DNA of 58,480 bases from an uncultured Bacteroidales bacterium (GCA_947588835.1 CANPZS010000009.1:1-58480), one strand, 5' to 3'. Numbered from the stretch's first letter, positions 8,005 through 17,447 are shown. Notes: generated by a model not told the origin, from the letters alone. Numbers and translations: made by a program.

Positions 8005-8684
8005 ATATTTCGGAACTTCTCCATGCCTTTCGTGGCCGTTTCGCGTATGTGCGTTATCCTGCTGTCATGCACGGGCACGTCTTTGGGATCTATTATATAA
8101 ATGGGGACTTCCGCCCCTGCATATCTGTAGAGCCCGGCCGCCGGATACACCTGCAGGGAAGTGCCCACTATGAGCAGGATGTCCGCCGCGGACACGATGT
8201 CTATGGCCTTGGTGATGTTGGGCACGGCCTCGCCGAAGAAGACTATGTGCGGACGGAGCTGCACGCCGTCGGGCGAGAGGTCACCGATGCCGATGTCCGA
8301 GTAGCCGATGTCGATTGTCTCGTTCCCCGTGCCTTCGGTATTCTCCGGACGCACCTTGGTGAGCTCCCCGTGCAGGTGCAGTACGTAGGTGCTGCCGGCC
8401 CTTTCGTGGAGATTGTCCACGTTCTGCGTCACCACTTTCACGTCATATCCGTCTTCCAAGGCGGCGATGGCCTTGTGCGCCCCGTTGGGCTCCGCCTTTT
8501 CCAGTTCGCGGCGCCGCATGTTGTAGAAATCGAGCACCAGCTTCCTGTTGCGGTACCAGCCTTCTATGGAGGCGACTTCGTTCACGTCGTATTTGTCCCA
8601 CATGCCTCCGCTGTCCCTGAAGGTGGCCAGCCCGCTTTCCGCGCTGACGCCGGCCCCGGTTATCACGGCGATTTTCTTTTTCAT
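7989..8684 (-). CDS. cobB: NAD-dependent protein deacylase, Sir2 family
   Basis: A 231-residue sirtuin that removes acyl groups from lysine using NAD. It shows GAGVSAESG (10-18), TQNVDNLHERAG (86-97) and the catalytic histidine in HLHGEL (His105). Y54-x-x-R57 is the pair that marks class III enzymes able to remove succinyl or malonyl groups. The four zinc-binding cysteines usual after the catalytic histidine are absent: the stretch from 107 to about 140 has none. I chose ATG 8684, which has AAGGA five bases upstream and avoids overlap with the preceding gene, over an ATG 18 bases earlier. Confidence 0.9.
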   Translation of the reverse strand: MKKKIAVITGAGVSAESGLATFRDSGGMWDKYDVNEVASIEGWYRNRKLVLDFYNMRRRELEKAEPNGAHKAIAALEDGYDVKVVTQNVDNLHERAGSTYVLHLHGELTKVRPENTEGTGNETIDIGYSDIGIGDLSPDGVQLRPHIVFFGEAVPNITKAIDIVSAADILLIVGTSLQVYPAAGLYRYAGAEVPIYIIDPKDVPVHDSRITHIRETATKGMEKFRNILESE

Positions 8685-8685
8685 G

Positions 8686-9837
8686 TCAGTCCTTTTTTTC
8701 AAAATAGTATTTGCGCACCCAATATTCGAAAAGCGGGTCGATTATCTCCGGCTCGTTCTTTTCGTTGAATGTTATTATCTCTTTTTTCATCAGCGCCTCC
8801 TTGACGCGCTTGACGTTGGCGGAAGAATTGAGCCCGTAGAGCCGCACGGTCTCCGAACCGCTCAGCAGCGTGCGCCCGTCCGTTATGGCGCGCAGCAGGT
8901 TTACCTGAAACGTGGTGAGGTCGTTCATTATGGCGACAAAACGCGGCTTGTGCACCGAGATGACGGCGTCGAGGGCCTCAAGAAGCACCGGGGACATTAT
9001 GTATCCCATGGAGAGCGAATCGCATACCGCGATGAAATGGTTGATGTACCACAGATTGTTCTTGAAAAGCGAGCATGCGCCGAGTATGAGCTCCTTGTCG
9101 GTGACCTTGCCGTTCGACAGGAAGCCTTTTATGGCATGGTCCGTTATCTCGCGCTCGTCCACCGGCATCAGCTTCACCCTTTCCACCATGCGCCCGAAGA
9201 AACGCCGCACTTCGAAAATCTCTTTCATTGCGTTCACCATGGAGCCGGTGAGTATGTATGAGAACAGCCTTGCGCCTTCCGCCTCCTCTTTCATGACGTT
9301 CCGCATCGCCGCCAGCAGTTCTTCGCCTTCGTCGGGAAAAAGTATGTTCTGGAATTCTTCCATTATGAGGAATATGCGCATGCCCCTGTCCTCGGCCAGC
9401 CTGTACGGAAACCGGAGCAGGGCTGCGATGTCGCCGGCGTCGGGCCGTTCCGTGAGCGAGACGCATTCTTCCGTCTCCCCGAACCGTTCTTCGTCGAATG
9501 TGAAATGGGTGCCGCCGAGATATTTCTCTATGTATGCGGCGAATTCCTGCGCCGTGGTTCCGGTCATCCGCAGCAGGGTGGAGGCGAATTTGCGCAGAAA
9601 ATCGGGCAATGTCCTTATGTTCAGCAGGGAAAACTGTCCCGCGAGGAAGTCCTTGCCTTCCACTTTCATGTTGAACAGGCTCTGCTGTATGAGGGAGGTC
9701 TTGCCCGCTTTCGGGGGCTCGTATATGGCTACGTGCTCGCCTTTGCCGAGCAGGTTGGCGAGACCGTTGCATTCGGTTTTCCGTCCGATGAAGTTCTTGC
9801 CTGTGACGTATTTGTCGTAAATTGCGGTATGGTTCAT
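8686..9837 (-). CDS. P-loop ATPase of unknown role
   Basis: About 383 residues. A Walker A motif EPPKAGKTS (40-48) follows an IGRKTE segment typical of STAND/AAA-like ATPases, with a Walker B-like IFLIMEEFQ and a sensor ILTGSM. The C-terminal region (ATTFQ...RAITDG...LYGLNSSANVKRVKEAL) looks like a winged helix. ATG 9837 is preferred because an alternative TTG at 9873 falls inside the -7 element at 9871-9878. Stop and Sir2 start are one base apart, suggesting cotranscription. It resembles the ATPase at 1681 in overall design but lacks the nuclease-like tail. Function unknown. Confidence 0.8.
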   Translation of the reverse strand: MNHTAIYDKYVTGKNFIGRKTECNGLANLLGKGEHVAIYEPPKAGKTSLIQQSLFNMKVEGKDFLAGQFSLLNIRTLPDFLRKFASTLLRMTGTTAQEFAAYIEKYLGGTHFTFDEERFGETEECVSLTERPDAGDIAALLRFPYRLAEDRGMRIFLIMEEFQNILFPDEGEELLAAMRNVMKEEAEGARLFSYILTGSMVNAMKEIFEVRRFFGRMVERVKLMPVDEREITDHAIKGFLSNGKVTDKELILGACSLFKNNLWYINHFIAVCDSLSMGYIMSPVLLEALDAVISVHKPRFVAIMNDLTTFQVNLLRAITDGRTLLSGSETVRLYGLNSSANVKRVKEALMKKEIITFNEKNEPEIIDPLFEYWVRKYYFEKKD

Positions 9838-9870
9838 CTGCGAAGGTTTTTGGCTGTACTCGTCAGGAAG

Positions 9871-9878
9871 CAAAATTA
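9871..9878 (-). promoter_or_regulatory. -7 promoter element for the ATPase/Sir2 pair
   Basis: The minus strand reads TAATTTTG, a match to TAnnTTTG, 34 bp before ATG 9837. It is divergent from and only 10 bp from the rplU promoter. No clear -33 element. Confidence 0.5.
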
Positions 9879-9887
9879 CTAAAAAAT

Positions 9888-9918
9888 TTTGCGTATTGTC
9901 ATAAAAATGCTAATTTTG
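9888..9918 (+). promoter_or_regulatory. Promoter of rplU-rpmA
   Basis: TTTG at 9888-9891, a 19-bp spacer and TAATTTTG at 9911-9918: an exact match to the Bacteroidetes primary-sigma promoter pattern. It leaves a leader of about 85-90 nt before rplU, room for regulation. Confidence 0.85.
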
Positions 9919-10011
9919 CACTCCTGTTTTGATATATGACCGCTAAGCCATTGAAAAGAGCCGTTTTGGAGAACGGACGCTTACGGTTCGGAACTTTAGC
10001 AAAGTTTTGTT

Positions 10012-10323
10012 ATGTATGCAATTGTAGACATTGCAGGCCAGCAGTTCAAGGTTGAGGCCGGAATGGAAATTTTTGTCAACCGCCTCAAGGCCGGCAACGG
10101 TACCGCACTGGAGTTTGACAAGGTCCTTCTCGTCGATGACGGGAACGCGGTGAAGGTAGGTTCCCCTTTCGTGGAGGGAGCCGTAGTGAAGGCCACTGTC
10201 ACCGATGACAGCGTAAAGGCCAAGAAAGTGCTCGTATTCAAAAAAATTCGTCGTAAAGGCTTTCAGAAGCTGAACGGTCATCGCCAGAAGCTGACCAAGG
10301 TGCATATCGACGCTATCGCTTAA
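10012..10323 (+). CDS. rplU: 50S ribosomal protein bL21
   Basis: A 103-residue protein beginning [15 protein letters not shown], with the [15 protein letters not shown] motif near the C terminus that contacts 23S rRNA. Length and motifs are standard for bL21. It is cotranscribed with rpmA, 16 bp downstream, the universal rplU-rpmA pair. Confidence 0.97.
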   Translation: MYAIVDIAGQQFKVEAGMEIFVNRLKAGNGTALEFDKVLLVDDGNAVKVGSPFVEGAVVKATVTDDSVKAKKVLVFKKIRRKGFQKLNGHRQKLTKVHIDAIA

Positions 10324-10339
10324 AATTAAAACATTCATC

Positions 10340-10600
10340 ATGGCACACAAGAAAGGTCAAAGTAGTTCCAAGAACGGACGTGAATCGCACAGCAAACGTC
10401 TGGGTCTCAAGAAATTCGGTGGCGAGGTCGTAAAGGCCGGCAATATAATCGTCCGTCAGAGGGGCACGGTCCACAATCCTGGCAGGAACGTGGGCATCGG
10501 CAAGGATCACACCCTTTATGCCCTCGTGGACGGCACTGTCAAGTTCAGCAGAAAGGCGGAGGACAAATCTTACGTGTCCGTAGTTCCTTTCGAGAACTGA
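10340..10600 (+). CDS. rpmA: 50S ribosomal protein bL27
   Basis: An 86-residue protein starting [16 protein letters not shown]; its N terminus reaches the peptidyl transferase centre. There is no N-terminal extension needing cleavage of the type seen in Firmicutes. The motifs [17 protein letters not shown] and [10 protein letters not shown] are canonical. It is followed by a terminator-like hairpin before serS. Confidence 0.97.
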   Translation: MAHKKGQSSSKNGRESHSKRLGLKKFGGEVVKAGNIIVRQRGTVHNPGRNVGIGKDHTLYALVDGTVKFSRKAEDKSYVSVVPFEN

Positions 10601-10626
10601 GCCCGTTTTCAGTAAGAATTCTATGG

Positions 10627-10662
10627 GGAGGGATGCGCTGGACAGGCAAATCCCTCCTTTTT
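10627..10662 (+). terminator. Hairpin between rpmA and serS
   Basis: GGAGGGA (10627-10633) pairs with TCCCTCC (10651-10657), with a 17-base loop, followed by five T. It probably ends or attenuates rplU-rpmA transcription; serS starts 15 bases later, so some read-through is likely. Confidence 0.6.
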
Positions 10663-10676
10663 AAATTGCAGGAAAA

Positions 10677-11948
10677 ATGCTTACACTTAAGATTTTGCGT
10701 GATGATCCGGAGCTGGTGACGCGCAGGCTTGCGATTAAGAATTTCGATGCCGCCGGCATAATTGCCGAGATAATAGGCCTGGATGACAACAGAAAGGCCC
10801 TGCAGACCGAGTCGGACGCCCTGCTTTCGCAGCAGAAGCTGAAGGCCGCGGCCATCGGGAAGCTGATAAAGGAGGGCAGGATCGAAGAGGCGGAAGCCGC
10901 CAAGAAAGAGGTCGCCGGGCTGAAGGCGCGCTGCGGCGAACTTCTCGCCAAGGCGGAGGAAAACAACAAGGCCCTCGAAGCCAAGCTGCTTCTTCTTCCC
11001 AACATGCCGTGCGATCTCGTAGCTCCCGGCAAGGGCGCCGAGGACAATGAAGTGGTGCGCATGGGCGGTCCGGAGCCGGTATTGCCTGAGAATGCGCTTC
11101 CGCACTGGGAACTCGCCAGGAAATATGACATAATCGATTTCGACCTCGGGGTCAAGATAACGGGCGCGGGCTTCCCGGTGTATAAAGGCAAGGGCGCCAG
11201 GCTGCAGAGAGCCCTTATCAATTTCTTCCTCGACCGGAACGTGGCCGCCGGCTACATGGAGGTGGAGCCTCCGGTGCTTGTCAATTCGGCTTCCGGCTTC
11301 GGCACGGGGCAGATTCCCGACAAGGAGGCCCAGATGTATTATGCCGCGCTGGACGATTTCTATCTCGTCCCCACTGCGGAGGTGCCCGTGACGAACATAT
11401 TCAGGGACGAGATTCTGTCCTGCGATGAATTCCCCAAGAAACTTACGGCTTATACGCCATGTTTCCGCAGGGAGGCCGGCTCGTACGGCAAGGACGTGCG
11501 CGGCCTCAACAGGCTGCACCAGTTCGACAAGGTGGAGATAGTCCGCATCGAGAAGCCGGAAGATTCCTACAGGGCCCTCGATGAGATGGTGGCGCATGTG
11601 GAGAGCCTTGTCAACGCCCTCGGCCTGCGTTACCGCATACTCCGTCTCTGCGGCGGCGACATGAGCTTCACTTCGGCCATTACTTACGACTTCGAACTGT
11701 GGTCGGCGGCGCAGAAGAGGTGGCTTGAAATATCGTCCGTGTCCAATTTCGAAAGCTATCAGGCCAACCGTCTGCATCTGCGCTACAAAGACGCCAACGG
11801 AAAGACCAGCCTCTGCCACACTCTGAACGGCAGCTCTTTGGCGCTGCCCCGCGTGGTGGCCGCCCTGCTGGAGGACAATCAGAAGGAGGACAGGATAGAA
11901 ATACCTGAAATTCTCAGGCCCTACACCGGCTTCGACTGCATAGACTGA
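10677..11948 (+). CDS. serS: Seryl-tRNA synthetase
   Basis: A 423-residue class II synthetase that charges tRNA-Ser. The N-terminal part (about 30-100) is the helical arm that grips the long variable arm of tRNA-Ser. Motif 1 is around VEPPVLV, motif 2 is PCFRREAGSYGKDVRG, and motif 3 is NGSSLALPRVVAALLEDN near the C terminus. Length is normal. The stop overlaps the ruvC start as TGATG at 11946-11950, so the two are translationally linked. Confidence 0.96.
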   Translation: MLTLKILRDDPELVTRRLAIKNFDAAGIIAEIIGLDDNRKALQTESDALLSQQKLKAAAIGKLIKEGRIEEAEAAKKEVAGLKARCGELLAKAEENNKALEAKLLLLPNMPCDLVAPGKGAEDNEVVRMGGPEPVLPENALPHWELARKYDIIDFDLGVKITGAGFPVYKGKGARLQRALINFFLDRNVAAGYMEVEPPVLVNSASGFGTGQIPDKEAQMYYAALDDFYLVPTAEVPVTNIFRDEILSCDEFPKKLTAYTPCFRREAGSYGKDVRGLNRLHQFDKVEIVRIEKPEDSYRALDEMVAHVESLVNALGLRYRILRLCGGDMSFTSAITYDFELWSAAQKRWLEISSVSNFESYQANRLHLRYKDANGKTSLCHTLNGSSLALPRVVAALLEDNQKEDRIEIPEILRPYTGFDCID

Positions 11949-12502
11949 TGGACGGGGCCGTCATACTCGGAATAGACCCCGGAACCAATCTGCTCGGCTT
12001 CGGGGTCATCCGTGCCTGCGGCGGCCGTGCCGAATACGTGGACATGGGGGTGCTCGACATGCGCAAGGACAAGGACCCCTATCACAAGCTCAGGCAGATA
12101 TATGATACCGTCACGGAGGTATGCCGCAATTACCGTCCGGACGTGATGGCCCTTGAGTCGCCTTTCTACGCCAAGAACGCACAGGTGATACTGAAGCTCG
12201 GCAGGGCCCAGGGAGCCGCCATGATCGCGGCGCTCGAATATGGCATAGAAGTCTTCGAATATGCGCCGAGGGAGGCCAAGGAGGCCGTCACCGGCAACGG
12301 AGCCGCCGCCAAGGAGCAGGTCGGCCTGATGCTGAGGAAGACGCTCGGCGTGCCGCTCGATACCGAGTTCATGGACGCCACCGATGCGCTGGCCATCGCC
12401 ATGTGCCATTTCTATCGTATTTCCAATCCTTTGCGCTGCGGGACGAGGCAGTCGTCCGGCTGGGAAAAGTTCATTCTCGAAAATCCGGACAGGGTAAAAT
12501 AG
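11948..12502 (+). CDS. ruvC: Holliday junction resolvase RuvC
   Basis: A 184-residue endonuclease that cuts four-way DNA junctions after RuvAB branch migration. The catalytic acids are Asp10 (GIDPGT), Glu70 (ALESPFY), Asp143 and Asp146 (DATDALAIA), with the spacing seen in other RuvC proteins. It sits in an operon with serS rather than with ruvA/ruvB. Confidence 0.95.
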   Translation: MDGAVILGIDPGTNLLGFGVIRACGGRAEYVDMGVLDMRKDKDPYHKLRQIYDTVTEVCRNYRPDVMALESPFYAKNAQVILKLGRAQGAAMIAALEYGIEVFEYAPREAKEAVTGNGAAAKEQVGLMLRKTLGVPLDTEFMDATDALAIAMCHFYRISNPLRCGTRQSSGWEKFILENPDRVK

Positions 12503-12614
12503 TTTCTGAATGTAAAAAAATCACTTTCGGATTAAACCCCGGCGGCTTTTTTATGTCGAAATATGCGGTGTGCCCGGGAAGGCACGTGTTGGTAGTAAAT
12601 TTATTGTCGATAAA

Positions 12615-15590
12615 ATGACATTTGCAAGAAGGTTTTTTATTGTCGCTGCGGTTCTGGCCGGCCTTGCGTGCATGGCCCCGTCCGCTTTCGCACAGGGCGG
12701 CATTACGGTTTCATTGAGTCTCAAAGATTCTTCCACGGGCGAGCCGGTCGGCTTCGCCACTGTGTCATTGTCAAAGGAGGGGGCTTCTTCTCCGTCGAAT
12801 TATGCCCTGAGCAACAGCGAGGGCAAGGTTTCCATCGCAAAGGTGCGCCGGGGCAAATATGTGCTCAAGGCTGAGATGATGGGCTATATAGCCTACACCA
12901 AGCAGGTGGAGATAACCAAGTCGGTGGATTTCGGCGAAATAAAGCTCGACCCCGACCAGGAGCAGCTTGATGCGGCGAAGGTGTCGGCGGCGGGGAATCC
13001 TGTCATAATAAAGAAGGATACGGTCGAATACAATGCCTCGTCGTTCAAGATAAGCGACAACGACATGCTTGAGAACCTGCTCAAAAAGCTGCCGGGCCTG
13101 GAGGTCGCCGAGGACGGAAGCATCACGGCCAACGGGGAGACCATAACCAAGATAACCATAGACGGGAAAACATTTTTCCTTGACGATCCGCAGCTCGCCT
13201 CGAAGAATATCCCGGCCAAGATAGTGGAAAAGGTGAAGGTGGTGAAGAAAAAATCCGAACAGGCCGAATTCACCGGCATATCCGACGGCGAGGAGGAGAC
13301 GGTCATAGACTTGTCCGTGCAGAAGAACATGATGAACGGCATATTCGGAAACGCCATGGCGGGCGGCGGCGTGGACATACCGCAGGCCGGCGTCGGCGGC
13401 GGGGATTTCCGTTACCAGTCTTCCCTTATGGCCGGCCGCTTCTCCGACGACAGCCAGATCAGCGTGATAGCCAACGGCAACAATACCAACAACCGTGGCT
13501 TCAATGACATGGCCGGCAGCATGATGTCCTCCATGCGCGGCGGCGGAGGCGGCATGGGCCGCGGAGCCGGCGGAATGGGCGGAAGCGGCAACGGCGTCAC
13601 CACATCCTGGATGGCAGGCGTCAACGGCTCCTTCGATCTGTTCGACGACAAGATGGAGCTCGGCGGCAACTACCTCTACAACGGCACCCACAGCGCCATA
13701 GAAGAAGACAGCTACAAGGAGACCTATCTCGACAACGGTTCGGCGCTCATTTCCGACAACAGCGGTTCCAGCACTTCGAACACTTCCGGACACCGCTTCG
13801 GGCTGCAGCTCGAACACAAATTCTCGGACAACACGTCCATCCTCTTCCGTCCGCAGTTCAATTTCGGGCACGGGGACTATCTTGAGATATCGGATTTCTC
13901 CACCCTTACCGAGGATGCCGCAGGACAGATCGATTCTACCAACAGGGGCTTCACGTCCACGAGCGGCGACAGCCGCAGTTTCCGCACCAACGGCCTGTTC
14001 CTGTTCCGCCAAAGGCTCGGAATGCCCGGCAGGACTATATCATTCAATTTGAACTGGAATTTAAGCAAGACTTCTCTCGACGGACTGAACCAGTCCGAGA
14101 CCTATACCTACCGCACCGCAACGGATTCGCTCATAAACCAGCGCGTGGACCAGACTTCCGACGCAAGTTCCATTACCGGCCGGCTCGTATATACGGAGCC
14201 TCTCGGCAACGACTTCTATTTCGAAGGCAGCTACAGCCTCGGCTGGAACAAGAACGTATCCGAGAAGCTGACTTATGACAGCGGCGACGGCTACGGCATA
14301 TCCGGCCATGCCATGACATATGTGGAGGCGGGGGAGCGTCTCAACGAAACCTATACCAACAGCATTCTCAACAGATATATAAATCAGAACATAGGCGTCG
14401 CCCTCATGTATCAGGCCAAGGGGCTGACCGGGCAGATAGGCCTGACCGCAAACCCTACCGACACTAAGAACGAGACCAACGGCGACACCTACAAAAGCAA
14501 GGTGCTCAACTGGGCTCCGCGGGCCATGCTGTTCTATGATTTCACCGAGAATGCCAACATCCGCATGTTCTACAACGGGCGGTCGTCGCAGCCGTCCACG
14601 TCCCAGCTCATGCCGGTGATGGACAATTCCAACCCTCTGCAGCTTTCGCTCGGAAATCCGTACCTCCGTCCGTATTTCAACCATTCCATGAGAATGGAGC
14701 TGGGCTATTCCGACAAGGAGACTTTCCTTACCGTCAGGGCTTTCCTGGACGGTTCCCTGACCACGAACCCCATCGTGAGCGCCGTGTGGTATGACAACGG
14801 CGGGGTGCAGTATTCCTTCCCGGTGAACGGGGCCAATTCCATGAACGCCAGCGCGCGGCTGATGCTGAACACGCCGATCGCCAGATCCGATTTCTCCGTG
14901 ATGAACAATATGAACGTGTCTTATTCAAAATCAGGCAGCTACATAGGTTCGTCGCAGCTCGACATGAGCGGATATTTTTCGGACGACCATGAATTCGACT
15001 ACGAAGGATTCCATGAGGATTACGGCGACCTCGGGAACAGCAAGGACTTTACCGACAACATCACCCGGTCGCTGTCTGTCACGGAACGGCTCAGGCTTAC
15101 CTACAGGTCCGACAATCTGGAGATTACGGCGGGCGGCAGGACAAGGTTCTCCAAGCCGTGGTACACCGTGGCGAACTATGCCTCCAACACCACGTGGAAC
15201 AACCAGGTGAGCGGTTCGGTATATTGGACATTGGGGGACAGCGGGTTCGAGACGAGCGCAGACCTGAACTACAACTGGTACCGCGGATACAGCACTCCGC
15301 AGGAAAGCCAGATGATATTGAACGCATCTCTTTCCAAGCTGCTGTTCAACAGGCAGGCGACCCTTTCGCTGAAGGCCTATGACATACTTGACAGGGCCAG
15401 GAACCTCAGCGTCACGGACGCTACCAACTATCACCAGGAGATAAGGAACAATACTCTGGGCCGCTATATCATATTGTCCCTGACCTGGAGATTCGGCAAT
15501 TTCGGCAAGGCGAGGCAGCAGATCAACAGCCGCTTCGGGGGCCGCGGGCCCGGCGGTCCGCCTCCCGGAGGCAGGCGTCCCGAAGCGTGA
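12615..15590 (+). CDS. TonB-dependent receptor / outer-membrane beta-barrel protein
   Basis: About 991 residues. A signal peptide (FARRFFIVAAVLAGLACMAP, cleaved near AFAQ) is followed by a carboxypeptidase-regulatory-like beta domain (VSLSLKDSSTGEPVGFATV) and a plug-like region (DNDMLENLLKKLPGLEV, NGETITKITIDGKTFF). The rest is a large C-terminal barrel of the OMP_b-brl_3 type ending in strand-rich sequence. A Gly/Met-rich loop (about 305-335) and a Pro/Gly-rich tail GGPPPGGRRPEA are unusual low-complexity parts. The ATG at 12615 is chosen because the signal peptide starts there; 15 further in-frame codons upstream look spurious. No SusD-like partner is adjacent. Substrate unknown. Confidence 0.88.
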   Translation: MTFARRFFIVAAVLAGLACMAPSAFAQGGITVSLSLKDSSTGEPVGFATVSLSKEGASSPSNYALSNSEGKVSIAKVRRGKYVLKAEMMGYIAYTKQVEITKSVDFGEIKLDPDQEQLDAAKVSAAGNPVIIKKDTVEYNASSFKISDNDMLENLLKKLPGLEVAEDGSITANGETITKITIDGKTFFLDDPQLASKNIPAKIVEKVKVVKKKSEQAEFTGISDGEEETVIDLSVQKNMMNGIFGNAMAGGGVDIPQAGVGGGDFRYQSSLMAGRFSDDSQISVIANGNNTNNRGFNDMAGSMMSSMRGGGGGMGRGAGGMGGSGNGVTTSWMAGVNGSFDLFDDKMELGGNYLYNGTHSAIEEDSYKETYLDNGSALISDNSGSSTSNTSGHRFGLQLEHKFSDNTSILFRPQFNFGHGDYLEISDFSTLTEDAAGQIDSTNRGFTSTSGDSRSFRTNGLFLFRQRLGMPGRTISFNLNWNLSKTSLDGLNQSETYTYRTATDSLINQRVDQTSDASSITGRLVYTEPLGNDFYFEGSYSLGWNKNVSEKLTYDSGDGYGISGHAMTYVEAGERLNETYTNSILNRYINQNIGVALMYQAKGLTGQIGLTANPTDTKNETNGDTYKSKVLNWAPRAMLFYDFTENANIRMFYNGRSSQPSTSQLMPVMDNSNPLQLSLGNPYLRPYFNHSMRMELGYSDKETFLTVRAFLDGSLTTNPIVSAVWYDNGGVQYSFPVNGANSMNASARLMLNTPIARSDFSVMNNMNVSYSKSGSYIGSSQLDMSGYFSDDHEFDYEGFHEDYGDLGNSKDFTDNITRSLSVTERLRLTYRSDNLEITAGGRTRFSKPWYTVANYASNTTWNNQVSGSVYWTLGDSGFETSADLNYNWYRGYSTPQESQMILNASLSKLLFNRQATLSLKAYDILDRARNLSVTDATNYHQEIRNNTLGRYIILSLTWRFGNFGKARQQINSRFGGRGPGGPPPGGRRPEA

Positions 15591-15599
15591 CACGGGATT

Positions 15600-16661
15600 T
15601 TATCCCTGTCCCGCTCCCGCGGCCGTGTATGAACGCCATTTCCCGATGAGGGAGCGCATGTCGTCAGGTATCCCGGAGTCGAAGCTCATCCACTTTCCGG
15701 TGGACGGGTGTGCGAAGCCGAGAGTCTTGGCGTGCAGCGCCTGCCTCGGACATATCTTGAAGCAGTTCTCTATGAATTGCCTGTATTTGGCGTAGACGGT
15801 TCCGTTCCGTATTTCCGCCCCTCCGTAGCGCTGGTCGTTGAACAGCGGATGGCCGATGGAGCTCATGTGGACCCTTATCTGGTGGGTGCGTCCCGTCTCG
15901 AGCCTGCATTCGATCACCGTCATGAATCCGAAGCGCTCGAGCACTTTCCAGTGGGTGACGGCATGTTTTCCCTTTTCGGGGTCGTCGTAGACCCTGTAGC
16001 GCAGCCGGTCGTTGGGATCCCTGCCTATGGTGCCTTCTATGGTGCCTTCGTCGCCGTCCATGTTGCCCCACACCACGGCCACGTATTTCCGTTCTATCGA
16101 ATGGACGTAGAATTGTCTGGCCAGTTTCATCTGCGCCTCGTCGTTTTTGGCCACGAGAAGCAGCCCGGACGTGTCTTTGTCTATCCTGTGGACCAGAATG
16201 CCCATCCTCTCGTCTTCCGCATCGGGCCCTTGGGTGATTCCGAGATGAAAGGAGAGGGCGTTTATGAGCGTTCCGGAAAAATGGCCGTGCCCCGGGTGCA
16301 CTACCATCCCCGCCGGCTTGTTTACCACCAGCAGATCATCGTCTTCATATGCTATGTCGAGCGGAATGTCTTCCGGAAGCACTTCTACGCCGCGCCTGCG
16401 ATATGGCATGACGAACTGCACGAGGTCTCCGGGCCGTATGACGGTGTTCGCCTTCGCCGTCTTGCCGTTCACGAGGACGTAGCCCTCTTTTATGGCGAGC
16501 TGCACCCTGTGCCGGGAAGTGCTTTCAATGTGTGTGGAAATGTATTTGTCGACCCTGAGCGGGGCCTGTCCGGCATCGACGTTGAGCCGGAAATGCTCGA
16601 ACATCCCCTGTTCTTCGTCGGTCTCCTCGACGGCCGCCGTTATCCTGCTATCTTCTTCCAT
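15600..16661 (-). CDS. rluD: 23S rRNA pseudouridine synthase, RluD/RluA family
   Basis: A 353-residue enzyme that isomerises uridines in RNA. An S4-like RNA-binding domain (about 35-90, RVDKYISTHIESTSRHRVQ) precedes the catalytic domain with HRIDKDTSGLLLVAK (158-172; Asp161 is the nucleophile) and the RTHQIRVH motif. The N-terminal extension of about 30 acidic residues is longer than usual. The gene begins three bases after the stop of the PASTA protein gene, so they form an operon. RluD is the likeliest member, but RluC/RluA-like targets are not excluded. Confidence 0.9.
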   Translation of the reverse strand: MEEDSRITAAVEETDEEQGMFEHFRLNVDAGQAPLRVDKYISTHIESTSRHRVQLAIKEGYVLVNGKTAKANTVIRPGDLVQFVMPYRRRGVEVLPEDIPLDIAYEDDDLLVVNKPAGMVVHPGHGHFSGTLINALSFHLGITQGPDAEDERMGILVHRIDKDTSGLLLVAKNDEAQMKLARQFYVHSIERKYVAVVWGNMDGDEGTIEGTIGRDPNDRLRYRVYDDPEKGKHAVTHWKVLERFGFMTVIECRLETGRTHQIRVHMSSIGHPLFNDQRYGGAEIRNGTVYAKYRQFIENCFKICPRQALHAKTLGFAHPSTGKWMSFDSGIPDDMRSLIGKWRSYTAAGAGQG

Positions 16662-16664
16662 GCG

Positions 16665-17447
16665 TCATCTGGCCGCTTTGCCGGGGTCGAGGGCCAGATG
16701 CAGCGTCACTGCCGAGCCCATGGTCACCTGCTCGTCCGACACGGCCGGATCCTGTCTGTAGACGACCGCGTTAACCGAATCCGCATAGGTGCGGATGCCG
16801 TCGTCGAATACGGCCCTGCCGCAGTTGAGCGAATTGTCGTGCAGCACGTCGATAGCATGGATATATTTGAGCCCCGTGAGGTTAGGAACATCCGTAAGAC
16901 TGTTTTCGGGGTTGAGGCCGAGGACGAGATCGACGTCCGATCCGCTTATTATCCGGCTCCCGGCGCTTATTTCCTTTCCCATGCACAGCTGCTTGAGCAC
17001 GTTGTTGGTGGCTATGTCCTCCACGTACCTGAGTCCGCCGAGGTTGAGCCCCCGGTTCAGCAGCTCGGCCTTCGCCTCCACGAGCGAGCAGCCCACGAGA
17101 TCGGGCATGAGGATGGTGCGCGGGATTACCGAATTGATGGTGAGCGATATGTGCCTGCCTTTCTTGACGCCGGAGCCGGGCTTCGGATTCTGTCTGTAGA
17201 CTACGCCCTTGTCGAGCCTTCTGACGAATACGGAGTCGGTGACTATGACTTTGAGGTCCGACATTTCGGCAGTCTTCCTGGCTTCCTCGACGCTCATGTT
17301 GGTGAAATCGGGCACGCTCACTGATTTGCCGTGCCGTGTCAGCACGCGCAGGCTTATCTGGGCCGTCACCGTCAGCGCCGCGAAAAGCAGGACCGCAAGC
17401 AGGATGTTCCCGACTATCCAGTATTTCTGAAAAATATCTTTGTTCAT
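16665..17447 (-). CDS. Membrane-anchored PASTA-domain protein
   Basis: A 260-residue protein with a short cytoplasmic start, one membrane helix (about 12-33) and three PASTA repeats (about 42-108, 112-180, 185-255) marked by VPDFTNMSVEEARKTAE, MPDLVGCSLVEAKAEL and VPNLTGLKYIHAIDVL. PASTA modules bind peptidoglycan or muropeptides in Gram-positive kinases and penicillin-binding proteins. Here there is no kinase or transpeptidase domain, an arrangement seen in Bacteroidetes. It probably acts in the periplasm on the cell wall. It is the promoter-proximal partner of rluD. Confidence 0.85.
   Translation of the reverse strand: MNKDIFQKYWIVGNILLAVLLFAALTVTAQISLRVLTRHGKSVSVPDFTNMSVEEARKTAEMSDLKVIVTDSVFVRRLDKGVVYRQNPKPGSGVKKGRHISLTINSVIPRTILMPDLVGCSLVEAKAELLNRGLNLGGLRYVEDIATNNVLKQLCMGKEISAGSRIISGSDVDLVLGLNPENSLTDVPNLTGLKYIHAIDVLHDNSLNCGRAVFDDGIRTYADSVNAVVYRQDPAVSDEQVTMGSAVTLHLALDPGKAAR

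Noticed and set aside
10545..11819. 424-codon minus-strand frame opposite serS
   Set aside because: Antisense shadow of serS; no motif and no promoter.
12520..12555. GC-rich stretch followed by T run after ruvC as a terminator
   Set aside because: CCGGCGG before the T run has no convincing complementary arm, so no hairpin is claimed.
13540..13600. Gly/Met-rich repeat that could be mistaken for a tandem repeat or CRISPR-like tract
   Set aside because: It is coding low complexity in a surface loop of the receptor; there are no regular spaced repeats. No CRISPR array was seen anywhere in the window.
12771..14012. 413-codon minus-strand frame inside the receptor gene
   Set aside because: Shadow of the TonB-dependent receptor; rich in Val, Ala, His and Gly as expected from reversed codons.
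15708..17324. 538-codon open frame on the plus strand
   Set aside because: Antisense to rluD and the PASTA protein gene; composition is that of a reverse-complement shadow and no domain is recognisable.
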